From Symsagittifera roscoffensis (Eukaryota; Xenacoelomorpha; Acoela; Convolutidae): a stretch of 64,000 nucleotides of DNA. Under the pieces are notes generated by a model. It had not been told where the DNA came from. It did not search any database and saw nothing but the letters and a program-made list of their open reading frames with translations. The stretch is from positions 25,839,378 to 25,903,377 of the forward strand of contig NC_087071.1 in the NCBI RefSeq assembly GCF_963678635.1. Reading direction: 5' to 3'. Below are positions 54,241 to 64,000 of this stretch, one piece after another (position 1 is the first letter of the stretch; the number at the start of each line of letters is the position of its first letter). The translations under genes and the position numbers were made by a program.

Positions 54241-54473
54241 CTACGGCACCCCAGCTACAAAACCTAAACCATAACCATCCCTTAACATTAGTACCACGAA
54301 AGTTCAGAAATATAGCCCTGACAGGCCTCATATCTTCAAGACCTAAGTACTCACACAGCCCAATTCAACACATAACAACCAACAACCTGATATAGAAGAC
54401 ACATACGAGCAAATTAAAAATAACCGCATAGCACTAACTTTCGTTCTCAGAACAACCATCTTTTTAGCCCACG

Positions 54474-56368
54474 ATGAGCCGCCAAGTTGGATCATTCCAT
54501 TGCTCAATTTCTTACCCAGACAACCTTCAAAGTAACCTCCCCATCATCCCACTTTTTGCTTTCCCTCCACCTCAATCATCTCATGATAACACTTCATCCA
54601 GCATGGATTCAGACACTAATTCAAACACAACTGTATATAACACTATCTCCCAATTTAATAACTCCGATCCCGAGACCCCCGACAAATTTGACAACTCCGA
54701 ACCCAGCTCATGTACATTTTCCCAACCTCCCTTTCAACCTCTCCACTCCCAAATCAAATTTGAACCCCTTCCCTTCCCTCTTCTATTTTCAATGTAACAC
54801 CCACATATTACCCCTTGACCAGCAAACCTTCCGACAAAAACAGCTCTGTAAATACGCAAATATCTCACAAGCTTGATAATTTCATCACACTTCAACAACA
54901 ATTACAGCGCCCTCAAACACTAACCATTCACAAACTCTCGCACTTTCTAATATCATCCAACCCATAAACGCCAACTCCCTCTTCATATTATACTCCTTCT
55001 CAAAACGCAACTTCCTCATCAACTCCATCCTCCAGTACAAACCGAGCCTACCGAACCTTTGAAAGAAAATTTCCCAATACTCCCTTTCCCTCTAACCCAG
55101 GAACATCCACAACATTTGTTAATCATCCACTTCAAACTAACACAAAATAATTTCTCCAAATATGTTAACCCCTGTTCCCCAGTACACATACTTCAATTCA
55201 GACCCCAATGACGAAACCCCTTACTAAGTAAATGAGCACGTATTATACCCTACACTTTCATGGACATCATTCTATCACTTTACTAATCCACTATCACTAC
55301 CATTATATAACAGCCCTCATGACAACGAACAATGCAGCACTCAACTCTACCTTTTAAAAACAGCACTAACTCCAAAAGAATTCACACTAATAGGATACAA
55401 ACAATCACTCATTAAATTCACCGCACCCGAAACTAGCAAATTATGAAACAACCGCATAGAACTAACTTTCTATGCGGTATAGACCACTACGATCATAACA
55501 ACATAAGACTTAATGAAGACATCTTTCTAAGCGACGACCAATTTGCTAACACCCAACTAACTGAAAAATTCATCTTCAAAACACCATACGTTTTCACCCT
55601 CAACACTTTAGATAAAAATTACGACCACGTCATTTCAACAGCACTTCGTGATATTCAAGCTTATGATTCATACTTTATCAAAAATTAACCACTTTTCACT
55701 AACCTTTCATTTCCTCACACCCAAAGAACGCGATTTGCACTATTCACACGACATCATGTTACGAACTAAGCAAACACACACTCATTTTTACTACAAGTTC
55801 ATCCAACATCATTACACTCAAAACACACCAGCACGACAAATTCACTATAGATATCAATACATTAGCTCTAAATACACCTCACCATTCTTTCTTGATTTTG
55901 GTTAAGGGACAGAATATATACATTTGGGTGATGGGATCGTAATTTTGGGGGATGCCTTGTAGGTTAGTGTGTTTAATGAAATGATTGAAGTCAAATCATT
56001 TCATTAAACACACTAACCTACAAGGCATCCCCCAAAATTACGATCCCATCACCCAAATGTATATATTCTGTCCCTTAACCAAAATCTTCATCGTAGACTA
56101 ATCCCGCCCACTAATCGTCCGACACGAATTCCTACAGCCAGTTGAAATCCCAATCCTAGAATAATTCATGCATAACACCAGATATGATCATAAATTTCAT
56201 AACCTCATTCAAAACACACCTTATGAACTCTCACCAAGCACTGAAGCGCACAACATCATTAAAGCACTCGAACTGCTTAGGCCACTTCTTCAAACTAAAC
56301 ACATCATTCGTTTTTTAGCTAAATTACTAACATCATCAGAAATCATCCGCGACGTTTTTTCCCACTGA
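54474..56368 (+). pseudogene. Element B 3'-most ORF relic
   Basis: Begins at an ATG within the same ATGA overlap as A. The N-terminal low-complexity part (54474-54797) reads through in one frame where A is shifted. The globular part is in pieces (55443-55688, 55648-55905), and the C-terminal LIQNTPYELS segment is at 56168-56368. It is interrupted by the 193-nt palindrome at 55894-56086. Confidence 0.75.
55894..56086. repeat. Perfect palindrome, 93-bp arms, 7-nt spacer
   Basis: Left arm 55894-55986 is the exact reverse complement of right arm 55994-56086. The right arm is the normal coding sense; A has only that arm. This is a local inverted duplication. Confidence 0.95.
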
Positions 56369-57258
56369 TTCTTCACAGACGAATAGGTAATATGAATTAA
56401 ATAAATTACTATTAAATTCGAACGAAAACTAACCATTCTTTATAAATGTTTTCTTTATTTTCTATAGTCTTCACAGGCACAATCATCAATCATGTGCAAA
56501 AAAAAACGAAATGAAAAACAAAAAACTTTTTTTTCTAGATTCATAAGTTTCTATTAACCAAATCAATAAGCGAAGCCGTAAAATTTTCCCATACAAAGCA
56601 AAAAATTGATATATAAATTTCTCCCCCATGCAGTAAACATTCTTACAAAAAAAATGATAATTTCAACCCCCAAATCATGCAGTGAAATTAATAGTTTCAA
56701 AGTAGTAAATTGATAAACGTTGCCTATAAAAAAAGCAGTACTAACATTTTCAAAGACGCTTCTTTATAGTTTAAATATTCACTCGCGCACAATTCTATCC
56801 ACAATCGCCCAGCTCGCCCACGAAAAATCGTTTAAAAAAAAGAATTTAAGTTTCAACTTTCACTGATAACAACTCTAACCAGTTTTAACACCTTTCAAAC
56901 TTTCCTTTAATTAGGTTGGAAAGGAATTATATAATAATCCAAACTAACCAACGCAAGCTTACTAAACACCACTAACCACAACCTAAAAGCATGATTAAGA
57001 AAAGAAAACCCAATGTACCCAAACTGGATTAACACCAGCTTAAAACTGGATAAGTTATTCTTTTGAAGACTACTTTTAAGTCTGAACACAAAAGAACAAA
57101 GCACTAAAAAGTCGAAAGACAAACATAAAACAAACAATTTGATTTTTGAGAAAAAGACCAAAACAAGACAAAAAAGGAAAAAACCAGTAAAAAAAAGGCA
57201 CAAAAGGTTGAACTCAAACAGGACCCTCCAAAAAAGAGAGCATGAATTTATACCCTCA
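56369..57258 (+). other. Element B 3' noncoding region
   Basis: Homologous to A's 3510-4353 (for example TTAAAACTGGATAA and GGTTGGAAAGGAATTATATA on one or other strand), without genes. Confidence 0.6.
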
Positions 57259-57313
57259 CTCCTGGCCTAACCCACCAGAGAGGACGTCCTGAGCATGCTC
57301 TATAGCCGGCCTA
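57259..57313 (+). promoter_or_regulatory. Conserved 3' noncoding block of element B
   Basis: Near-identical to A's 3453-3509. B's sequence stops at its end, at a TA. Confidence 0.6.
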
Positions 57314-58040
57314 TAGCCGCATTCAATTTAACCGGAATAAAGAATCAAAACTCGAATTTTCAAACGCAGTTTTCTCAAATTGGGTTAAGATTTGACCAAA
57401 AAATGAGGAGAACAAAAGTTGCCCAAAATTTCACCAGAATCAATATGGTGCCATTTTTTCTCCGGAATTCTTAACCAAAGTTTTGCCCCAAAAATGGGTC
57501 ATTTTGGCTTTTTTCATTTAACCAAAAATACGCTGAAACTATTATGTTAATTGATGAGAAATATATATCACAAGAAGTCTCTTACACAGACCAACAGTTC
57601 TAGAAGGGTTGATTCTCTAAAAACCTGTATAAGAGAAAATATTTTTGTGTGATAGTCAAAAAACTTGATTTTTACTATATAAAACCAAAAATCTTTACTT
57701 CAAAAGTTTTTAAACAATTTACTGAAATTTTTGGAGAATCAACCTTTCGAGAATTTTTTTGGACTGTGTAAGAGACTTCTTGTGATATGTACTTCTCATC
57801 AATTAACAAAATAGTTTCAGCGTAATTTTTGGTTAATTGAAAAAAAACGAAAAATTCTCATTTTTTGGGCGAAATTTTGGTTGAGAATTCCGGAGAAAAA
57901 ATGGCACCATATAATTCTGGTGAATTTTTAAGCAACTTTTGTTCCCTTCATTTTTTGTCTAATCTTAACACAATTTGAGAAAAACGCGTTTGTATTTTCA
58001 AAATTTGTTCGTTTTGTCCAGTTAATTTAAATCAGCACTG
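57314..58040. mobile_element. Tc1/mariner-like foldback MITE
   Basis: About 310-bp diverged inverted arms (57324-57640 and 57720-58035) share CCATTTTTTCTCCGGAATTC and CACAAGAAGTCTCTTACACA. The right end is CAGTGCTGATTTAAATTAAC reversed and the flanks are TA/TA (57312-57313, 58041-58042), which suggests a Tc1-type nonautonomous element. The left terminus is poorly conserved. No coding. Confidence 0.7.
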
Positions 58041-59469
58041 TATAACTGAAATATCTGGGCCCAAAAAACCTTGATTGATTTCAGCCAAAAATTGTAAGTT
58101 TGAAATCTCAAAACAACACTGACTCGATAAAAATGCAATTTTTAAAGCTTGCGCGAATTCATCCTCCCATACACATCAAAGTCAAGTTTTGAAATGAAAT
58201 TCTGGCAATCACTTTTTCGGATTTAACATGTTGTTGTTCCGCTCAATAAATTAAAAGGAACTAGGATTTCATCAGATTTGTTCAAACGTAAGACATGCAA
58301 TTCAATTTTAGCTTTCAAGGAAGCTAAAATGAAAACATCTTTTTCTCGCAGAGAATTTGAAAAATGTTCAATGATCCTTCTTTTTATCAATTTGTGATGT
58401 AAGCTTTGCACGCTAGATAACCGCTTTTTTGTCAAATTGATCATTTTGATATGATTCAGCGCTCTGAGATTTTTAAACTTATTTTTCAGCAAAACACTTA
58501 AACAATAGTTCAGGAATAATGATGAAAAAGCACTCGTTATAGATGTTGGTAAAGTACTGTTGGTAAACTTCATAAAGAAACTGAGAAAAGTTGTTGTTAT
58601 ATGAGCATGCTTATCACTCAATTATTCGCTATTCAAAAATTTTGTAAGGGAAAACTAAAAACAGAAAAAAGCCATGCTTGTGTCCAGTCTGCAGTTTAAA
58701 AAACGTTTGCCAAGTTTAACCTTATATTTCCGCTTTTTATGTCGCCGTTTTTGACTTTCAATTACTTTAAAATGATGTGTTTCTTAGCAATCCTAAAAGT
58801 TACGACAACATTTCCCATTTGCGGTTAATGAGTTCTTCCATTAAATGGAGATATCAATCGAAAATAAGTAAACTCGAGAATTGGATCTCACACCCTTCCT
58901 TCTCAGCCATGGATGCTTAAAACTCAGCAACCACTAGCCACACAAAAACCGAGAACAAATGCTAAGAAATTGTCAATGCTTCAGATCGTGGTTACAGCGA
59001 AGGTGCAACCAAATAGAGTCATGTTAATAATGGTAAGTAGAGTCATGTTAAGTAATATTTGTCGGGGCAAAATCGCCCGGGGTTGGAGACCTTCATGTAT
59101 TGAAACATAACTATCCGGTCTCCACCATATGACTCAACAAGGGGAACAGATTTCCAAATATGATAAGATAGGGAATAGGTTTCCCAAAGTATTAGGATAT
59201 GTTATAGGTTTCAGATGGTAAGTTACAGATGGTACGTTTTTTCGGCGCCCAAAAATTAACCAAAAATTCAAAAAAGTTCGGCGCTGGATTTTACCGATAC
59301 AGCAATGTTCAAGATTATAAAGGTCTTTTTGATTAAAAAAAAAGAACCCAAACGCAGCGCTTAAAAAGAGTTGTCGAAATAAAGTATTACAGAGAAAATG
59401 TATTAGTTTACAACATCGCATCTAGTTTTACAACAAAATCTCTTACAAATTAAGAGTTTTATTATTTAT
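58041..59469. other. Unassigned region with one unrecognised 132-aa frame
   Basis: A minus-strand frame at 58223-58621 (132 aa, basic, Leu/Ser-rich) has no family features I recognise. It could be a decayed companion gene of the DNA polymerase relic or chance. Nothing else is supportable. Confidence 0.3.
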
Positions 59470-62400
59470 TCCGTCACATTCAACTTCCCGTTTATGGTGA
59501 AAAAGATCAGTCCTTTTTGGTTTGGTCATAGGTTGCAACTGCATGATTAATTGTTTTAAAACCCCTATTAGTTGACTCCAAATTCACTGCTTCATCCAAT
59601 ATTTGTCGATACTTTGCCATCGAACCATCTCCAGAGTCTTCTAATGCGCGTTTGTTCGATCCTTTACTGCTAAATTTACACTTTTGACTTTTACTATTCT
59701 AACAGCGATAAGTTTTACTGCTGATGCACAACAATCCGTTGCATCTGAACTCCTCCTTGAATAATTCTGGTTCTCTTTTGTCATGTTCCTTATGTTTACA
59801 GCAACAAATATGAGGAAAAATTTATTTTTTGCATCAGCTCTGAAATCATATTTTTAGTACTTCAGTATCCGGATCAGAATCCATTTCGAGTTCTTCAAAT
59901 TTGACGTTGCAAAATTTATCGAAAAAGTTATAATACAGCTCAAACAATCTCAGTTTGGCAAACGGTATTATGAAGAATCTTACCATAAATGGTTCAAGAT
60001 GTTCTATTTAACAATTTTACTAAACTTAAAAAATTCCACTTCATACAAGTAAATACCTACGATTTTGAGTCTCTTGAAAAACTGTTTTTTGGTAGTTTTC
60101 TGGTTTTTCTTGTCCCGAGGAGACTTTGTCATTGTATGTTTTGATCTTTACATTATTTGACATCCATAGAAACTATTTTCTAGCACTCTGATCATTTCGG
60201 CTACCCCACCAGATAATGGATTTTAATAACCGAAGCACCTACCATCAACAACAGACTGAACGAAACTGCTGATAATTTTACGCGGTGTCTATTCTACAAA
60301 TCGTTCAATTTTTGTTTACTGTATTCGACGATCCAAGTAAAAAATGAAAAGCGGTGTTTTCAGTGTTCCGTTGATTAAATTGATGCGCGATATCAGAATT
60401 CGTTGCAGTTGTTTTAACAATAGGTTTCCTTTTGCATACATATTCATATATTTCCAATGTCGTTACTGCTGACATCGATATTTTTGAAATTATGCGAGAA
60501 ATTGGAAAAATTAGTTTTTAGCTACTCTGAAACACTCAGATCAGAATCCACGTAACCGAACATTAATTCATTCCAATTGTTTTGCAGTAGTGAATCATAG
60601 GAAAGAGTTTTTTTCAAAGAAAAACTGCTCTAACAAAAATTTCAAGTCTATGTTGTTTTCAAATTGATCCCACCAATTAAACTACCACATTTCTTCAATG
60701 GAGTGTCCTTTTTCTCGAGCATCATCATTCCGAAATATATCCTTTTCTCTTTTCTTGGTTTCTGGATTGATATCATCATCAGTTAGGTTAAGTCTAGATT
60801 GACAAGAGCAAAATGTAAATAACAACACATTGCTTCAAAAATAGTCCTATAATGGTTGCAATAACCATCATTTTTGAAGCAATCTTTTTTTCCCGTGTTT
60901 CTGTACGGAAACAGCTCACAATTTTAATTTCAGGTTTCGTTGCTTCAAAATACGACATGATCTTGTTTTCAAACGTACAAACTTGATTTTGCCTTACTTT
61001 CAGTCCCATCCCATTTAGACGCCTGTGGGCATATTCTGACACTTAGAATGAGGATAGAGTTGACTGGCATCAATCTTAGAGATTGTCTTACACAGCTTCT
61101 TTGATTTTCGAATGGAGATCTTGTTTGCTACTGCTTACTTGTGAAAACAATTGTGGGACAACCGGTTATATCTTCCCGTATTTTGTCAAGCAAGTCTTTA
61201 TCACTTGAGAACAAGCGGTCAAGTTTATAGTCAATTGACTTGTGTAGACAGCTATTTGCTAAATTTGACGAGCAGCCAAGTTTAGCGTGTCTATTTTTTT
61301 GTCATGACAAAATTCAATCAATTTCTGCGTAGCTTCAAGGGTAGAAATAACATCTTTGTTATTACACCACAGTAGAAAAACGCGAATTGTGTTCATCTTT
61401 TCCTGTTCTCAGATAGATTCAAGGTAGTCGTAGTTTATAAATTTTCTAGGTGGTTAGGTTATAAGCCCGATTTTTTCCAAGATTGGCTCTTGATTTATCC
61501 CAGTGTTAAGAAGTTTCTGACAATCATCATGCTCTTTGCTGAGAGGGTTGCATTTTTTCAGTTTGCCGTGAAAGTCATCATACGGTGGTAGTAGTTGTTT
61601 ATCGAGTTTGTTGGGAGTATCAAACCACTCTTAGGGAAAGTTCACTTATATCTTACTGGCTTTGTAAGTTTTTTGCAAAAAGTCTAAAGTAGTAGTCTAC
61701 AAATTTGAACGAAAAAAGTCGAAAAGTCCTATCCTTTTCCTAAAAATGAAATTTCAATTTCTTTTCCGTTGATAGGGTAGATAATGAGGTATGATTTGTT
61801 GAGTTAAGGTATCATACCGACCACTGTTGTATCCAAATACTGGTAGAGTAATGGGGCATCTCTCTAGATGTTGCATCAAATCAATCAATTGACTTTTGTG
61901 AAATCTGTGATGCGTCAAATTTTTTTCGATACTCTCGTCTTTGTGTTTTCTTGCTTCATATTTATTGAAGCTGCCTCGCTCGTTAAGGATGTTGAAAAAG
62001 GTGTGAAGTCGTTTTTTTTAAATTTTTTCGTTTTCTGGTAGCGTTGATTGATTGCATCTCCGCTTTAATCATTTTAGCCAAAAATTCCAAATTTGCAACA
62101 AATTCAAAAGTGAAGTGTTGTGGCTCTTTGTCTCACAAAAACTGGGTTTTTCTAGCAAATCGAATGAGGTTGACTTTAATATGGGTTCATGCTTCCCGAT
62201 TCAGGTTTTTGTTTCTGTCGGTTTCAGTTCTTCGGATGGCACGCAAATTCATTCACAGTCAAAAACGTTCTGTTTTAGAAGGGTTTGTTTTTGATATACT
62301 CAAAATTGAATCCATCCAGTTTTTATTAAAAAACGTCTCTCATAATGTGTAAACCTTTTGGGGTAAATCAAATTGTTTCGTTCTTTGTAAACGTACCCAT

Positions 62401-62590
62401 GTTATGTACATATTCATTGATTCCTGATGAAGTCTTCGGCTTCAATGTCGATATCGTAGAGAGAGATGTTTTTCTCTAATACATCTTCAACTATTGGCCG
62501 ATTATCCATCGAAGCTCCACAAAACTGTTTCGGTTCACATCCCGTCTTTTCCAGAATACCTTTAATATCTTGCAGGCGGTTGCTTCAAGA
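59470..62590 (-). pseudogene. Protein-primed family-B DNA polymerase relic
   Basis: Many segments in order over 3.1 kb, broken by stops and shifts: an N-terminal SLYDIDIEAEDF; an exonuclease-side PVFGYNSGRYDT (about 61808-61850); EWFDTPNKLDKQLLPPYDDF; polymerase motif A with DASQLYP (61051-61071); a Cys/His region with FENKIMSYFEATKP; FGYVDSDLSVSE; motif B NSFYG (60163-60177); AKLRLFELYYNFFDKFC followed by motif C, decayed to MDSDPD (59856-59888); and HDKREPELFKEEFRC near the end. This is the DNA_pol_B_2-type polymerase of animal-genome selfish elements and linear-plasmid-like or Polinton-like replicons. It cannot make a protein. I could not find partner genes (integrase, capsid, ATPase). Confidence 0.82.
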
Positions 62591-62909
62591 TAAGTTGTTC
62601 CATGCAAATGAAGTGCAGTGCTCGAAACGAATAAAAATTGTAATTGTATGGTTGTTTTGCAAGTTCATCCGAAGTCAAGCAACTTACTCGTTGATTTCTC
62701 AGCAGACAGTCTTGAAGCAACCGCCTCCAAGATATTAAAGGTTTTCTGGAAAAGTCGGGCTGTTAACCGAAACAGTTTTGTGAAGCTTCGATGGATAAGC
62801 GGACAATAGTTAAAGATGTATTAGAGAAAAATATGTCTCTCTACGATATCGACATTGAAGCCGAAGACTTCATCAGGAATCAATGAATATGTACATAACA
62901 TGGGTACGT
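62391..62909. repeat. Inverted repeat, 200-bp arms, 119-nt spacer
   Basis: Arms 62391-62590 and 62710-62909 are imperfectly complementary (several mismatches). The left arm is the N-terminal part of the DNA polymerase relic in its sense; the right arm repeats it in the opposite orientation. Transcription through it would give a long hairpin. Confidence 0.85.
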
Positions 62910-64000
62910 TTTTTTTGTAATTTGTCTCTCTTCTGTACAAACTTCGATGATACCTTGCTTATTGAACTTGTTTTGCTGAGACGTTCAGTTTGCTGTAGTG
63001 CGAAGCTGCATAGATTTAGCAAAGGTTGTGTTATTTTAGTGAGCCTAGAAATAACACTAGTCACCGGTTTCTAGAATAACTCACACAAATCCCAAGGCAA
63101 TGTTGATTTTTGCTCTGTGATTAAGGTTTTTAAAAATTTGATCTATTTTTTCATTAACTACATAAGGTTCTAGATTGGAAAATTGAAAAATGAATATCCT
63201 GACGCGTCTTAGCTGAACACTGTCATGCTCGTTTTCAATGATTTGGATAATAGCTTGGATAATAGCAAGGAAGTGAATGATAGCTTGGAAGTTTTTTCTC
63301 CTACGATATACACTTTGTTGACTTTGGGGTAGTTTTTGCGTGCTTCTTGCTCGAATAGAAATTGATTTCTTGCTGGTTTTGAGTACAATAATTACATTCT
63401 GGCCAAGAAGTTATTCCTCGCACTCATTTTTTTTGCGTTGTCAGGTAGCATGTTGTTGAGCATACTTATTTACTGCAGTCCTCACAATTAACTGTCTCAT
63501 TCTTGTTGAGTGACAGCACGAGAAAAACTGGGAAATTTAGCATGTACGAACATTAAATAAAAGTAAATGGTACCTATAAAAGATGAGGTTTAAAATGTCA
63601 CAAAAAAACGAATAGATTTTTTATACTTACTTTGGATTGTTGAGAAGGTTTTTTAAAAAATCAATCAATTATACATAGTATAGAGCGATTGCTTTTAACT
63701 TAAAAGAAAACCAGAAAAAAATGAGTTTTGTTTACTGTTGCTTAGGGATAATCAACCAATCAGAATTGAGTGTTCTTTCAGTAACACTGCTTGTTCGAGA
63801 TTAACCAATCAGAGTCCAGCATTTCCTTAAGTGATCTTCTACAATTTCCTTATATTTATATTTAATTTTCAATTTTATTTGAAAAATTTCCCTCGAAAAA
63901 AAACTTTAATTTTTTTTCCATTCACTTTACAAAAATTTGAAAAAATTCCAATGATTTTTAATATTGTTGAAATAGAGGTTGAGTATAATTTGTTTGAGAG
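62910..64000. other. Right edge, nothing recognised
   Basis: AT-rich sequence with short frames only. No gene, repeat boundary or element end could be supported. Confidence 0.4.

Larger units (their letters stand above)
30484..57313 (+). mobile_element. Element B: decayed relative of element A, 3' truncated
   Basis: Same order as A on the plus strand: LTR, PBS, basic ORF, pre-gag ORF, gag, protease, RT/RNase H, integrase, two-TM ORF, Met-less ORF, glycoprotein-like, C-terminal ORF, 3' noncoding. It carries many stops and shifts. It is expanded by a 3.9-kb tandem duplication and by element C, and ends at 57313 without the 3' LTR (the equivalent of about 1.1 kb of A is missing). The right neighbour is a Tc1-like foldback MITE. 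B is a diverged subfamily, so comparison with A shows what is conserved. Confidence 0.93.

Overview
The window is AT-rich metazoan (probably invertebrate) nuclear DNA. It has a spliced host gene with GT/GC-AG introns, nested LTR retroelements, MITEs, homopolymer C/G tracts and a decayed protein-primed DNA polymerase. The species cannot be named from the sequence.

Host gene. Eight exons on the minus strand (ATG at 28231, last visible exon ending at 280, remainder off the left edge) encode a BAHD/PF02458-type acyltransferase-like protein, including the HxxxD catalytic motif (HILCD, exon 4) and an FGN motif (exon 8). Splice phases agree across all seven junctions. The introns hold an hAT-like MITE, a GGCTCTTTTCCA-ended MITE family and a diverged repeat array.

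Element A (2352-21249, minus strand, 18,898 bp) is a giant Ty3/gypsy-like LTR element inside intron 4, in the same orientation as the gene. It has 410-bp TG...CA LTRs differing at one base, a 4-bp ATTT target duplication and a primer-binding site. Its order is: LTR, small basic ORF, repeat-rich leader, 155-aa basic ORF, gag (CCHC), protease (DSG), RT/RNase H (YLDD), integrase (HHCC/DDE/GPY). An unusual 3' module follows: a 62-aa two-TM ORF, a 380-codon ORF with no Met in frame with it past a TAA, a signal-peptide glycoprotein-like ORF, a TM-containing continuation in the -1 frame, and an unrecognised Pro/Ser-to-globular ORF. Neighbouring ORFs overlap by a few bases (ATGTATATTCTAA, ATGA), a viral style of compact coding.

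Element B (30484-57313, plus strand) is an older, diverged and broken relative of A. It keeps a 5' LTR and PBS, carries a 3.9-kb tandem duplication of gag-pro-RT, has no 3' LTR, and contains a perfect 93-bp inverted duplication. Comparing A with B separates conserved architecture from lesions. Conserved: the Met-less ORF, the glycoprotein -1 shift, the ATGA overlap, the basic leader ORF, a covarying LTR hairpin and a 57-nt 3' block.

Element C (45266-51548, minus strand, 6.28 kb) is a second, unrelated Ty3/gypsy element nested in B, with 216-bp LTRs and an ATAC target duplication. Its gag ATG overlaps the LTR/PBS junction.

Right side. A Tc1-like foldback MITE (57314-58040) sits at B's broken end. 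Beyond it lies a decayed protein-primed family-B DNA polymerase (about 59470-62590, minus strand), whose 5' part is repeated as a 200-bp-arm inverted repeat. The last 1.1 kb shows nothing recognisable.
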